Counted from the stretch's first letter, positions 52,925 through 62,605 are shown. The stretch: 64,000 nt of DNA from JANLYC01 sp963815445 (GCA_963815445.1 CAWFGV010000009.1:1-64000); one strand, 5' to 3'. Made by a program: numbers and translations. The notes: generated by a model from the sequence alone, not told the origin.

Positions 52925-54553
52925 ATGGCTGACAAGGCGCTGTCGTACACCGCTGGCCCCGCCGACGTACCCCTCCTCGAGGAGACCATCGGCGCCAACT
53001 TCGAACGGACCGTCGCTTCCCATGGTGACCGCGAGGCCCTGATCGAGGTCGCCACCGGACGACGATGGACCTATGCCGAGCTCGATCGGGACGTGAACGC
53101 ACTGGCGCGCGGGCTGATCGGCACCGGGATCGACGCCGGCCAACGCGTCGGCATCTGGTCACCGAACTGCGCGGAGTGGACGATCGCCCAGTACGCCACC
53201 GCCAAGATCGGCGCGATCCTCGTCAACATCAACCCGGCGTACCGGACTCATGAGCTGGCTTACGCCGTCAACCAGTCCGGGCTGGCGCTGCTCCTCTCCG
53301 CAACCGACTTCAAGACCAGTGACTACCGCGCCATGATCGACGAGGTGCGCGACGACTGCCCGACCCTGCACCAGGCGGTCTACATCGGCACGGACGACTG
53401 GGACCGGTTGATCGCCGCCGGCGAGGCCGTCGATCCGTCGGCGGTCGCTGAGCGGATGAAGAGCCTTCAGCCGAACGATCCGATCAACATCCAGTACACG
53501 TCAGGAACCACGGGACGACCCAAGGGCGCCACGCTGAGCCACCGCAACATCCTCAACAACGGCTACTTCACCACCGAGCTGATCAACTTCAGCCACGAGG
53601 ACAAGTTGGCGATTCCGGTGCCGTTCTATCACTGTTTCGGCATGGTGATGGGCAACCTCGGGTGCACGAGCCACGGTGCTGCGATGGTCATACCTGCACC
53701 CGCGTTCGACCCCGGGCAGACGCTGCAGGCGATCAGTGACGAGCGGTGCACGGCGGTGTACGGCGTGCCGACCATGTTCATCGCCATGCAGAACCATCCC
53801 GAGTTCTCGTCGTTCGACCTGTCCTCGCTGCGGACCGGGCTGATGGCGGGGTCGCCTTGTCCGGTGGAGGTGATGAAGCGCTGCGTGGCCGACATGCACA
53901 TGGCCGAGGTCGGCATCGCGTACGGGATGACCGAGACGTCGCCCGTCTCGACGCAGACGCGGGTCGACGACGACCTCGAGCGTCGTACCTCAACGATCGG
54001 CCGGGTCCACCCGCACGTCGAGATCAAGGTGATCGACCCGGTGACGGGGGACACCCTTGCCCGCGGCGAGCCGGGCGAGCTGTGCACGCGGGGCTACTCG
54101 GTCATGCTCGGCTACTGGCAGCAGGAGGACAAGACCAGCGAAGCGATCGACGCCGATAGCTGGATGCACACCGGCGACCTCGCGGTGATCCGGGACGACG
54201 GCTATGCCAGCATCGTCGGCCGCATCAAGGACATGGTGATCAGGGGCGGCGAGAACGTCTATCCGCGTGAGATCGAGGAGTTCCTCTACACCCACCCCGA
54301 CATCGCCGACGTCCAGGTGATCGGCGTACCGGACGAGCGGTACGGCGAGGAAGTGTGCGCCTGGATCCGGATGCGGGCGGGCGCGACACCGCTCGACGCC
54401 GAGGCGGTCCGGGCGTTCTGCTCAGGCAAGCTCGCGCACTTCAAGATCCCGCGCTACGTGATGGTGGTCGATGACTTCCCGATGACGGTGACCGGCAAGG
54501 TTCGCAAGGTCGAGATGCGCGAGAAGTCGGTGGCCGAGCTCGGCCTCAGTTGA
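52925..54553 (+). CDS. Long/medium-chain fatty acyl-CoA synthetase (FadD-type AMP-binding)
   Basis: 542 residues, ANL superfamily. The P-loop motif YTSGTTGRPKGATLSH lies near residue 190, IAYGMTETSPVSTQT near 335 (A5), HTGDLAVIRDDGYASIVGRI near 417 (A7-A8) and the catalytic Lys in MTVTGKVRKVEMRE near 525 (A10). It adenylates a carboxylic acid with ATP and forms the CoA thioester. The sequence resembles the FadD/acyl-AMP ligase group that takes medium- to long-chain acids; the exact chain length is unknown. The transcript is probably leaderless. Its 3' end overlaps the convergent subtilase by 8 bp. Confidence 0.93.
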   Translation: MADKALSYTAGPADVPLLEETIGANFERTVASHGDREALIEVATGRRWTYAELDRDVNALARGLIGTGIDAGQRVGIWSPNCAEWTIAQYATAKIGAILVNINPAYRTHELAYAVNQSGLALLLSATDFKTSDYRAMIDEVRDDCPTLHQAVYIGTDDWDRLIAAGEAVDPSAVAERMKSLQPNDPINIQYTSGTTGRPKGATLSHRNILNNGYFTTELINFSHEDKLAIPVPFYHCFGMVMGNLGCTSHGAAMVIPAPAFDPGQTLQAISDERCTAVYGVPTMFIAMQNHPEFSSFDLSSLRTGLMAGSPCPVEVMKRCVADMHMAEVGIAYGMTETSPVSTQTRVDDDLERRTSTIGRVHPHVEIKVIDPVTGDTLARGEPGELCTRGYSVMLGYWQQEDKTSEAIDADSWMHTGDLAVIRDDGYASIVGRIKDMVIRGGENVYPREIEEFLYTHPDIADVQVIGVPDERYGEEVCAWIRMRAGATPLDAEAVRAFCSGKLAHFKIPRYVMVVDDFPMTVTGKVRKVEMREKSVAELGLS

Positions 54554-57545
54554 CGGTGAGGAACGTTCGCTGGCCGGAGTCGCCGTAGCCGACCACGCCA
54601 AGCCATCTCCGCGCCCCGTCGAGTCGCTGCCAGCTGAGCGTGAGGCCGAACGGCTGGCCACCGGTGACCGCGACCGGGGAGGGTGCGACCTGCAACGGCT
54701 GACTCACCTCGTCGCCGACGGCGTGGTCGTGTGGCCCCCGGAGCAGCCAACCTGTCAACGACCCCAGGGTCACCTCACCCAACGCCGATGCAGCGTGGAT
54801 GTACACCTCGTAGTGGCCGGCCTTCGGGTCGGTCAACGTGACGAGCTCGTCGCCACCCGGAGTCTCGGCAGCGACGACGAGCGAGCCGCTCCGGTAGACA
54901 TAGAGGTCGAGGTCATCGCCGGGGCTCGCCGTGCGGGCGTCGAAGCGTGCGGTCGTCGTGCCCTTCGGCACGCGGAAGTCGAACCGACTCGTGCTGGCAG
55001 CGGCACGCGGTGCCGCCGGGTCGAAGACTCCCGTCTTGAGGACGAAGCCATGCGGCGCTGCCCCGACCAGACCGCTGGAGGCGGCGTCGATCGTCCCCGT
55101 CACGCCCGCCTGCGCCGTCAGGCCCAGTGAGCCAGTGAGGTCCGTCGCGGCCAGCTCGGTCGGTGCGTCGACGAGCTCAGGACGTACGACGACCGGACTG
55201 GACACGACATGACCGGCCGATCCCCGCCACGTCAGCTCACCATGCGCGAAACGTCCGTACCGCGCATTGTCCCGGGCGCTCAGGGTCACGTCGAACGTGG
55301 CCGACTGATGCGGCTTCAGCGTGATCGAGGGGGTCGAGACGGATGCTGCGATGCCACGAAGGCCCGTCACCTGGGCGGTGTAGCTCTCGGTCGATGCGCC
55401 GACGTTCGTGACTGTGCGGGTGACGGACTCCTCGCCCACGAGGGACCCGACCGCGATCGAGGCAGCGTTCAGATCGACCGGCTCGACGCTGGATGTCGTC
55501 GCGTCGGCCAGACGTGCCGCGGTCGGGTCGTCGCTGCCGCGCAGGTAGCCGAGCCAGTCGGCGTACCCCGCGTCGTACACCAGACCGGGGTCGAGCATCG
55601 ACGTCGTCCCGACCTCACCGGCGCCTTGCTGAAGCGGCAAGGGGACGGTGCCGATGGGACGTGCGGTCGTCATCAGCGCAGACTTCGTCATCGCGGGCGT
55701 CCACCAGGGATGTCGACCGGAGATGATGGCCGCCAGCCCCGCCACCTGGGGCGCCGCCATGGACGTGCCGGAGTACAGGTCCCAGAGGTGACCGAAGTTC
55801 GAGGGCGGAGCCACGGCCGCCAGCACGCTCACCCCCGGCGCGGTGAGATCAGGCTTGAGGATGTCGCCGCCCGTCACGCGCGACGGGCCGCGCGACGAGA
55901 AGCCGGCCATCGCCGGAGCGCGTTGACGCTCGCTCTCGGCGTCGAGGCCGGCGGTCGGGTGCTTGGCGGTCCGCAGGTAGGCGAGGATCTGCCTGCCCTC
56001 CGGCTTGGTCACGTGCACCGTGGGGACGGCGTGGAGGTCCGCGTCCGTGCTGCCTCCGGAGCTGTTGACGAGCACCATGGCCGCCCCGCCCGCCTGCGCG
56101 ACGGCCCGGCTCTTGGTGACGCGTCCGGTCAGGCCGCGGGCGCAGACCACGATGGCGCCCTCGACCCGGTTTGCGGCCAGCGATCCGGGGAAGCAGTGGT
56201 CGGCCCGCGACGGGGCAACCCCCGTGGCCGGTACGGTCTTGGCCGCCAGCAGTCGCCGCTCGCTGACCGAGCGGTTGGAGACCATCGAGCCGGTGAACGT
56301 CTTGCCGTTGCCCAGCGTCACTGCTCCCTGGAAGCTGTCGGTTCGGCTCGCGCCCACTGTCGTCACCCACGGGCCCGAGTGCGAGACCGTGCCCGCAGCC
56401 GGGCCGTCGTCGCCCGCGGCTGCTGACACGAAGACTCCGGCCGCAGCGGCATTGAGGAACGCGAGCTCGATGACGTCCGTGAGCCTGCTGTCGTGACTGC
56501 TCACGGAGTAGTTGAGGACGTCGACCCCGTCGTGCACCGCCTGGTCGATCGCCTTGGCGGTGTCCGGGGTCGCGCAACCGTCGTTGGCCGGGTCGGGTGC
56601 CGCCCAGCAGGCCTTGTAGATCGCCACCGCTGCACCCGGCGCGACACCGGAGACATGGCCGAAGTGCTGGCGGTCCACGGACACGTCCACACCAGCGTTG
56701 CCGGCGGCGATCGCAGCGGTGTGCGATCCGTGGCCGCTGCCGTCGCGGGGGGATTCGAACTCCGCCGAGGACAGGTTGTCGGCACCGAACCCGTTGTCGA
56801 AGGAGCGAGCAGCGATGACCTTGGCGTTGCACAGTGAGGCGCTCCAGCGCTCACCGGAGTCACAGGTCCCGGTGAAGCCGGGGTAGGTGGCGCGGGTCGT
56901 CGCGGCATCGAGCGGGACGGCGGCGAAAGAGGGGTTCTCGGGCCAGATGCCCGAGTCGACGACCCCGATGACGGTGCCGCGGCCCGCATCCTCAGCGCCG
57001 CCGACCGACTGCCACAGCCCGTCGCGGCCGGCGAGGCCGAGCTGGTCACGGGAGCGGCCGCCGGAGATGTGCTCGACGCGGCTGCGCTCGACCGCGAGGA
57101 CATCCGTGTGGTCCCGGAGCGCCGCAGCCTGGTCGTCGCTCAGCTCGGCTGCGAAGCCGTTGAGCGCCGTCGTGTAGTGGTACAGCACGGGCGGCGAGCC
57201 GAGGTCGACGAGCACCTGATCCTGCTCGCCGAGCAGGTAGTCGTGGTAGGCCGAGACCGCAGGGCGGTCAGCGTGGAAGCGGTGTCCGTCACGCGGAGCG
57301 GTGCGGGCCAGACCGGAGATGTCGCCGGCGTACGTCGCCAACGGTGGCGACGCGAGCACGACCAAGTACGTGTGCTGTGTGGTCGCACCCACGGCGCTGG
57401 TTGCCTGCTGCGGGCCGTGTGCGGTCGCCGCCGACGGCACGGCGAGTGCGGCGATGGCCGCGAGTGCTACCAGACGGAACGGTCGGCGGCGACCCCCCGC
57501 GCGATGGCCCGGAGTGGACGCGCGGGGGCTGAAGACAGATCGCAC
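54546..57545 (-). CDS. Secreted S8 subtilase-like serine protease
   Basis: 999 residues. A signal peptide (RRPFRLVALAAIAALAVPSA) is followed by an inhibitor I9 propeptide (TYLVVLASPPLATYAGDISG). The catalytic triad is Asp197 (GVVDSGIWPENPSF), His272 (DGSGHGSHTA) and the Ser in YSGTSMAAPQVAG. A PA domain sits inside the catalytic region (VVCARGLTGRVTKSRAVAQA), as in plant cucumisin-like subtilases. The C-terminal Fn3-like region (VTNVGASTESYTAQVTGLRG) and a pre-peptidase C-type module (DDLDLYVYRSGSL) complete it. GGAGG 5 nt before GTG 57545 supports that start. It degrades extracellular protein and may feed the peptide importer (inference). Confidence 0.93.
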   Translation of the reverse strand: MRSVFSPRASTPGHRAGGRRRPFRLVALAAIAALAVPSAATAHGPQQATSAVGATTQHTYLVVLASPPLATYAGDISGLARTAPRDGHRFHADRPAVSAYHDYLLGEQDQVLVDLGSPPVLYHYTTALNGFAAELSDDQAAALRDHTDVLAVERSRVEHISGGRSRDQLGLAGRDGLWQSVGGAEDAGRGTVIGVVDSGIWPENPSFAAVPLDAATTRATYPGFTGTCDSGERWSASLCNAKVIAARSFDNGFGADNLSSAEFESPRDGSGHGSHTAAIAAGNAGVDVSVDRQHFGHVSGVAPGAAVAIYKACWAAPDPANDGCATPDTAKAIDQAVHDGVDVLNYSVSSHDSRLTDVIELAFLNAAAAGVFVSAAAGDDGPAAGTVSHSGPWVTTVGASRTDSFQGAVTLGNGKTFTGSMVSNRSVSERRLLAAKTVPATGVAPSRADHCFPGSLAANRVEGAIVVCARGLTGRVTKSRAVAQAGGAAMVLVNSSGGSTDADLHAVPTVHVTKPEGRQILAYLRTAKHPTAGLDAESERQRAPAMAGFSSRGPSRVTGGDILKPDLTAPGVSVLAAVAPPSNFGHLWDLYSGTSMAAPQVAGLAAIISGRHPWWTPAMTKSALMTTARPIGTVPLPLQQGAGEVGTTSMLDPGLVYDAGYADWLGYLRGSDDPTAARLADATTSSVEPVDLNAASIAVGSLVGEESVTRTVTNVGASTESYTAQVTGLRGIAASVSTPSITLKPHQSATFDVTLSARDNARYGRFAHGELTWRGSAGHVVSSPVVVRPELVDAPTELAATDLTGSLGLTAQAGVTGTIDAASSGLVGAAPHGFVLKTGVFDPAAPRAAASTSRFDFRVPKGTTTARFDARTASPGDDLDLYVYRSGSLVVAAETPGGDELVTLTDPKAGHYEVYIHAASALGEVTLGSLTGWLLRGPHDHAVGDEVSQPLQVAPSPVAVTGGQPFGLTLSWQRLDGARRWLGVVGYGDSGQRTFLTVN

Positions 57546-57759
57546 GGTCACCTCCAGGCACATCACATCGGTGTTCACGGCGTCCACGCCGTCGGGCATC
57601 CAAACGTCCAGGCTGACGAGGGCAGGTGGCCGAGTCAACCCTGAGCGTCGTCGACCAGGTCGTCGCGTGCTCGCCGGACAGTCGCGGTGGCTCAGGATGC
57701 GTGCCCTCGCAACGCGGCAGGCGGCTCGGCTGGAAACGGGTCGGGCCCGGTTGCTCGAT

Positions 57760-57765
57760 TACAGT
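57760..57765 (+). promoter_or_regulatory. Leaderless -10 box for HAD-LarE
   Basis: TACAGT followed by 6 nt and GTG 57772, with no ribosome-binding site. Confidence 0.55.
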
Positions 57766-57771
57766 CTAGGT

Positions 57772-59223
57772 GTGCCTGAGCCCCTCGTTGTCGGTTTCGA
57801 CCTGGATATGACCCTTATCGACAGTCGGCCCGGCATCAAACGGGTCTGGCAAGAGCTGTCCGCATCGACCGGGGTCCACATCGACAGCGAGCTGGCCGTC
57901 TCACGCCTCGGGCCGCCGCTGGAGGCGGAGCTGGCGCACTGGGTTCCCGCAGACCAGATCGACACGTTCGTCGGCCACTACCGCGCGCTGTATCCCGACT
58001 ACGCGATCACGGGGTCCGAGCCCTTGCCCGGCGTCAGCGACGCACTGGCGGCGGTGCGGGCCGCGCGTGGCCGCACCCTCGTGGTCAGTGCCAAGCACGA
58101 ACGTCACGTCCGACAGCACGTCGACCATCTCGGTCTTGACGTCGATGAGGTCGTGGGCGGCCTCTGGGGGACCGGCAAGGGAGCTGCCCTGCGCGAGCAC
58201 GGTGCGGCGATCTATGTCGGTGACCACGTGCACGACGTGGAGGGCGCACGGGCGGCCGGGGCTGTCGCTGTCGCCGTCGCCACCGGGCCGTGTTCGGCCG
58301 ACGAGCTCGTTGAGGCCGGTGCCGACGTGGTGCTCACCGACCTGCGGGAGTTCCCCTCCTGGTTCGAGGAGCATGTCCGTCGAGTCCGGCTGGCCGACCT
58401 GGAGCTACGGCTGGCGCAGCTCGGCAGCCTGGTCGTGGCCTTCAGCGGGGGAGCCGACTCGGCGTTCCTGCTGGCCGCGGCCGTCCGCGTGCTGGGTGCT
58501 GACCAGGTCATCGCTGCGACGGCCGTGTCCGACTCGCTGCCGTCCGCCGAGCAGGCTGCCGCAACCGCGTTCGCCGCCTCGCTGGGTGTACGACATCTGA
58601 CGCCGTCGACACATGAGATGGAGCGAGCGGGATATCGGGCGAACGGTGGCGACCGGTGTTACTTCTGCAAGGCCGAGCTGCTCGACGTCCTGGTGCCGCT
58701 GGCGGACCAGCTGGGCTTCGCCGGGGTGGCGACGGGGACCAACGCCGACGACGCGATAGCCGGGTTTCGGCCCGGCATCCGGGCGGCCTCCGAGCGCGGC
58801 GCAATGACTCCGCTGCTCGACGCCGGACTGACAAAGGCGCAGATCCGGGAGCTGTCACGGCGCTGGGAGCTGCTCACCTGGGACAAGCCCGCGGCCGCCT
58901 GCCTGTCGTCGCGGATCGCCTTCGGCATCGAGGTCACTCCATCCCGGCTGTCCCGGGTCGAACGGGCCGAGGTGTCGCTGCGCAACGTGCTGGCGGCATA
59001 CGACGTCGACGCAACCGACCTGCGCGTGCGTGACCTGGGTGACCGGGGCCGGATCGAGGTCGATGCGTTTGCGCTCGCCCGCGTCGAAGCCGACGCGGCG
59101 TTGGCGGCGGCCTGCGTCCGAGCGGTGGTCGAGGCGGGGTTCGACGACGCTGTTGTCGACCCGCAGGGATTCCGCTCCGGCGCCATGAACGAGCGTCTTG
59201 CGGAGCCGGAGCTGTTTCGCTGA
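57772..59223 (+). CDS. larE: HAD phosphatase fused to LarE sulfur transferase
   Basis: 483 residues. Residues 1-200 are a HAD phosphatase: nucleophile Asp10 and Asp12 in FDLDMTLID, Ser in TLVVSAKHE, and the C-terminal YVGDHVHDVEGARAAGAVAV. Residues 205-483 are LarE, with the PP-loop AFSGGADSAFL near 223-233. LarE adds sulfur to pyridinium dicarboxylate mononucleotide for the nickel-pincer cofactor of lactate racemase. Cys296 and Cys299 (CYFC) and Cys377 (AACLSSR) are all present. Three-Cys LarEs bind a [4Fe-4S] cluster and work catalytically, unlike the single-Cys sacrificial type. larB and larC are not nearby. The HAD part is probably phosphoglycolate-phosphatase-like; why it is fused is unknown. 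Confidence 0.88.
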   Translation: MPEPLVVGFDLDMTLIDSRPGIKRVWQELSASTGVHIDSELAVSRLGPPLEAELAHWVPADQIDTFVGHYRALYPDYAITGSEPLPGVSDALAAVRAARGRTLVVSAKHERHVRQHVDHLGLDVDEVVGGLWGTGKGAALREHGAAIYVGDHVHDVEGARAAGAVAVAVATGPCSADELVEAGADVVLTDLREFPSWFEEHVRRVRLADLELRLAQLGSLVVAFSGGADSAFLLAAAVRVLGADQVIAATAVSDSLPSAEQAAATAFAASLGVRHLTPSTHEMERAGYRANGGDRCYFCKAELLDVLVPLADQLGFAGVATGTNADDAIAGFRPGIRAASERGAMTPLLDAGLTKAQIRELSRRWELLTWDKPAAACLSSRIAFGIEVTPSRLSRVERAEVSLRNVLAAYDVDATDLRVRDLGDRGRIEVDAFALARVEADAALAAACVRAVVEAGFDDAVVDPQGFRSGAMNERLAEPELFR

Positions 59224-59298
59224 GGTTGTAGTCTTGGGGCGCGCCTCCGGAGCCTCGGAGGTGCATTGTGTTGAGGCGAAGAAACGGTTGGTCGAGCT

Positions 59299-59682
59299 GT
59301 GGCGACAGGCAAGGTGAAGTGGTACGACGCCGAGAAGGGCTTCGGCTTCCTGACCACCGATGACGGCGGCGACGTCTTCGTGCGTTCTGACTCGCTCCCC
59401 GCCGGGGTCGAGGCACTCAAATCCGGGACCCGGGTCGAGTTCGGCCTGGTCCAGGGCCGCAAGGGTGACCAGGCGATCCAGCTCACCGTGCTCGACCCCA
59501 CCCCTTCCGTGTCCAAGGCGCTCCGGAAGAAGCCCGAGGACATGGTCAACATCGTCGAGGACCTGATGAAGCTGCTGGAGAACCTCGAGCAGACGTTCCG
59601 CCGCGGTCGTCATCCCGAGCCGCGGGCGGCCAAGCAGACCGCGCAGCTGTTGCGCGCCCTCGCCGCTGAGCTGGAGCTCTAG
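59299..59682 (+). CDS. Cold-shock-domain protein with C-terminal extension
   Basis: 127 residues. Residues 1-65 form the OB-fold CSD (GKVKWYDAEKGFGFLTTDDG, then DVFVRSDSL), with RNP1 and RNP2-like aromatic patches (KGFGFL and DVFV). The tail of about 55 residues (PEDMVNIVEDLMKLLENLEQ) is helical, as in the longer actinobacterial CspB proteins. It binds single-stranded RNA or DNA. GTG 59299 is preceded by a 65-nt leader with CCTCCG-GAGCCT-CGGAGG (59244-59261), a possible regulatory hairpin, and a TAGTCT box at 59228. Confidence 0.92.
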   Translation: MATGKVKWYDAEKGFGFLTTDDGGDVFVRSDSLPAGVEALKSGTRVEFGLVQGRKGDQAIQLTVLDPTPSVSKALRKKPEDMVNIVEDLMKLLENLEQTFRRGRHPEPRAAKQTAQLLRALAAELEL

Positions 59683-59689
59683 GACCCTT

Positions 59690-59707
59690 CCTGCCTCACG
59701 TGGCAGG
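59690..59707. terminator. Convergent terminator between Csp and MFS genes
   Basis: CCTGCC-TCACGT-GGCAGG hairpin overlapping the MFS stop codon and 8 bp after the Csp stop. It has no T-run. Confidence 0.5.
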
Positions 59708-61135
59708 CCGGGTCCGGGCCGGGCGGACCAGGCCACGCACGACCAGGAACAGCCAGACGACCAAGATGCCGGCGATCGTGAAGAGGCCGAGCCGTGCCAC
59801 CAACGGCATGACGACGCCGAGGAAGCCCCCGACCACCCACGACAGCTGGAGCAACGTCTCCGACCGAGCGAAGACGCTCGTCCGCACGTTCTCGAGCACG
59901 TCGCGCTGGATCAAGGCGTCGAGAGACAGCTTCCCGAGCTGCTGACTCGTACCGGCCACGAGACCGAGAAGCATCGCCGTGAGCACGCCGAAGAACAGCG
60001 CGCAGAACACGGCTGCCGCGGCGTCAGCGATCAAGACGATCAGGACAGTGGACTCGGGCTTGCGGTCCTTGAGCACGGATCCCAGGCCCGTGCCGATCGT
60101 GCTGCCCAGCCCGACGGAGCCGATCACGAGTGCCAGCAGCAACGTCCGCCTGCCCTCCCAGCCCGCCATCGGGTGCTCGCGCAGGAGGAAAGCCATGAAC
60201 ATCGTGAGGAAGCCGGACAAGAAGCGGAGACCAGCGTTGCACCGCAGGCCGGTCACCACGCTCGGGTGGATCGCCACCCGCCGCTTCGACTCGGTGACGT
60301 CGCGCAGGCCGACCTGCTCCTCGCCCTCGGCGGAGTCCACCCGTGCCGGCAGCAGCACCGAGAGCATGACGCCGCCCGCATACACCAGTGCGCCGAACCG
60401 GAGTGACCACTCGGCGCCAACGATCGACAGCAGGGTCGCGATCGGCCCGGCGATGACCGCACCGGAGATGGCGGCGATCGAAAGTCGCGAGTTGACCTTC
60501 ACCAACGTCAGCTCAGGCGGCAGCAGGCGGGGCACGGCGGAGGCGCGCGTCACGCCGTACGCCTTGGAAGCGACCAGACAGGTCAGTGCCGCGGGATACA
60601 GCCACGGGGAGTCGTGCGCGACAGCACCCGCGAGAGCCCAGCACCCGAACGCACGCAGGGCAAAGGTGATCCCGATGGCCCACCGCCGCCCTCGTCGAAA
60701 CCGGTCGAGGAACGGACCGATCAGCGGTGCCACGACCGCGAACGGGAGCATCGTGATGCCGAGGAACAAGGCGACCTGGCCGCGCGCCTGGTCGCTCGGA
60801 GCCGTGAAGAACAGCGTGCCTGCCAGGGACACCGTGAGTGCAGCATCCCCGGCGGCGTTGAAGGCATTGAGCTCGAGCAGCCGGGCGAGACCGGTCTCCC
60901 CGGCGCCGGAGGAATGAGAGGCGCGGCGGGCGATCCGCAGGGCCCCGCTGGCTGCGCGCCCACCGGCGGCGGCGACGCGCTTGCCCGTGCCGGCCGCCCG
61001 TCGCGCTCGAGTGGGGCCGACCTGGCCGCGGTCGCCGGCGGGGTGGCCGGACTGCCCGTGCTCCGGCCGTGACCCACCCAGTGGGCGCTGGCGTCGCGGC
61101 GGCGACACGTCGCGGTCAGGCTGCTCCCTTGGCAC
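59696..61135 (-). CDS. MFS transporter (or MFS-like membrane protein)
   Basis: 479 residues from GTG 61135. An unusual basic, Gly/Ala-rich cytosolic N-terminus of 80 residues (RPEHGQSGHPAGDRGQVGPT) leads to about 12 helices. LIGPFLDRFRRGRRWAIGI is the MFS loop 2-3 motif and LGSVLKDRKPESTVLIVLI the second-half equivalent. CAGGAT 6 nt upstream gives weak leaderless support, so the start is uncertain. Similar actinobacterial proteins are annotated as MFS transporters of unknown substrate. It is convergent with the cold-shock gene. Confidence 0.82.
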   Translation of the reverse strand: MPREQPDRDVSPPRRQRPLGGSRPEHGQSGHPAGDRGQVGPTRARRAAGTGKRVAAAGGRAASGALRIARRASHSSGAGETGLARLLELNAFNAAGDAALTVSLAGTLFFTAPSDQARGQVALFLGITMLPFAVVAPLIGPFLDRFRRGRRWAIGITFALRAFGCWALAGAVAHDSPWLYPAALTCLVASKAYGVTRASAVPRLLPPELTLVKVNSRLSIAAISGAVIAGPIATLLSIVGAEWSLRFGALVYAGGVMLSVLLPARVDSAEGEEQVGLRDVTESKRRVAIHPSVVTGLRCNAGLRFLSGFLTMFMAFLLREHPMAGWEGRRTLLLALVIGSVGLGSTIGTGLGSVLKDRKPESTVLIVLIADAAAAVFCALFFGVLTAMLLGLVAGTSQQLGKLSLDALIQRDVLENVRTSVFARSETLLQLSWVVGGFLGVVMPLVARLGLFTIAGILVVWLFLVVRGLVRPARTRPAT

Positions 61136-61248
61136 ACCCCTATCCTGCCTTGCACCCACCGGATCATCGCCATGCCCGGGATGGCGCGCGTGCTGTTTGT
61201 GTTCCCGATTCGTCAGCGCGCGCGCCGATGGGTGACAATGTCGGGGTG

Positions 61249-62076
61249 ATGAGCCAGGTCAGGACCGCCAAGCCCGCCAAGACCGACGCCGTCCTCGCCG
61301 CTGCCGTGGACGTTGCGCGCACCGCCCTGGTCGAGGCCGTGCCGGAGGCTTTCGTTGGCGCGCACATCGGGTCCGAGGCCGAGGCCGAGCGGGTTGCCAC
61401 CCACTTCTTCGAGTCGGAGCAGGCCGGATACGCCGACTGGCGCTGGGCCGTCACGATCACCCGTGCGCCACGGCAGAAGCAGGTCACGATCAACGAGATC
61501 GTGCTGATCCCTGGCGACAGCGCACTCGTGGCCCCGCAGTGGATCCCCTGGAAGGAACGGGTCGGCAAGGATGATCTGGGCCCTGGGGACCTGGTGCCGG
61601 TCCTGGATGACGACCCACGCCTCGTCGCCGGGTACCTGGTCGGCGACGCGGCTCTCGACGCCACCACGGCTCGCGACGAGCGCGAGGTGGCACGTGAGGT
61701 CGGTCTCGGCCGCGAGCTGGTGCTGTCGGTCAACGGTCGCGATCTCGCGGCCGACCGCTGGTATGCCGGTGACAACGGGCCTGATGCGCCGATCGCGCAA
61801 GCAGCGCCGGCGCGGTGCGGCACGTGCGGCTTCCTCGTCCGGATGGCCGGCCCCTTGAGCTCGGTCTTCGGTGTCTGCGCCAACGGCTCGTCGCCGAGCG
61901 ATGGTCAGGTCGTGTCGTTCGACCACGGTTGCGGCGCACACTCCGACGTACGGGCCGAGCCGTCACAGCACACACCGTCGACCTCGTCGCCCGTGCACGA
62001 CACGATGACCTGGGCCACGTGGGACACCCGAGAAGACGCCTGGGCAGACACTGACCTCGAGGTCATCTCGCACTGA
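61249..62076 (+). CDS. DUF3027 family protein
   Basis: 275 residues, conserved in actinobacteria. The core runs from residues 10 to 165 (ADWRWAVTITRAPRQKQVTI, ALVAPQWIPWKERVGKDDLG). A C-terminal putative metal ribbon follows: RCGTCGFLVRMAG, FGVCANGSSPSDG and FDHGCGAHSDV. The family function is unknown; a zinc-linked or DNA-related role is only suggested. DUF3027, DUF2530 and a purine permease follow in order, as in related genomes. ATG 61249 is used; GTG 61246 is possible. Confidence 0.85.
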   Translation: MSQVRTAKPAKTDAVLAAAVDVARTALVEAVPEAFVGAHIGSEAEAERVATHFFESEQAGYADWRWAVTITRAPRQKQVTINEIVLIPGDSALVAPQWIPWKERVGKDDLGPGDLVPVLDDDPRLVAGYLVGDAALDATTARDEREVAREVGLGRELVLSVNGRDLAADRWYAGDNGPDAPIAQAAPARCGTCGFLVRMAGPLSSVFGVCANGSSPSDGQVVSFDHGCGAHSDVRAEPSQHTPSTSSPVHDTMTWATWDTREDAWADTDLEVISH

Positions 62077-62088
62077 CCCCGAGGTCGC

Positions 62089-62541
62089 TCAAAGGCCGGC
62101 CGCTCCGAGCGGGCTCGTCTCGACCTCTTGCGGAGGAAGCAGGGCCAGCCGGTTGCGCCGTCGCCGGCAGTACTCGAGGCCCAGCAGGCCGAGCCCGAAA
62201 CCCGCCATGCACGTCCAGAGCCACCACCCTCGCCCGTGATCCTGCAGCGTCGAGTAGAACGGCAGCAGCGCGACGAGCGCGATGAACCACAGCACAACGC
62301 CGACGGTGACGGTGCGGACACCGGTCACGTCGAGCGGATGGACCGCGGTGGCGGTGACGTAGGTCTTCTGCCGGATCTCGATGGACTCGATCGGCGGGTG
62401 GCCTCCGAACGGGTCCGGATCGGGGAGCGCCTTGAGCTCGCGCATGCGGTCGACGGGGCCGGGCCGGTTGGCTCGGCCGGCGCGACGATCGGCGCGCCGG
62501 CCGCCACCACCGGAGTCCGGTTCACCGCTGTGTTTCGACAC
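62089..62541 (-). CDS. DUF2530-type two-helix membrane protein
   Basis: 150 residues. A Gly/Arg/Pro-rich hydrophilic N-terminus precedes PLDVTGVRTVTVGVVLWFIA with the first helix, a short loop with DHGRGW, a second helix (WLWTCMAGFGLGLLGLEYC) and a basic end RRRRNRL. This matches the DUF2530 layout. TAGGCT 6 nt before GTG 62541 marks a leaderless start. It diverges from the purine permease. Function unknown. Confidence 0.8.
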   Translation of the reverse strand: MSKHSGEPDSGGGGRRADRRAGRANRPGPVDRMRELKALPDPDPFGGHPPIESIEIRQKTYVTATAVHPLDVTGVRTVTVGVVLWFIALVALLPFYSTLQDHGRGWWLWTCMAGFGLGLLGLEYCRRRRNRLALLPPQEVETSPLGAAGL

Positions 62542-62547
62542 GAGACC

Positions 62548-62553
62548 AGCCTA
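62548..62553 (-). promoter_or_regulatory. Leaderless -10 box for the DUF2530 gene
   Basis: TAGGCT on the minus strand, 6 nt before GTG 62541. Confidence 0.5.
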
Positions 62554-62605
62554 CGCTGCGCGCGGATCCCCGACCGGCACCCCCGCGGGCTCTACGCTGA
62601 GCCGC

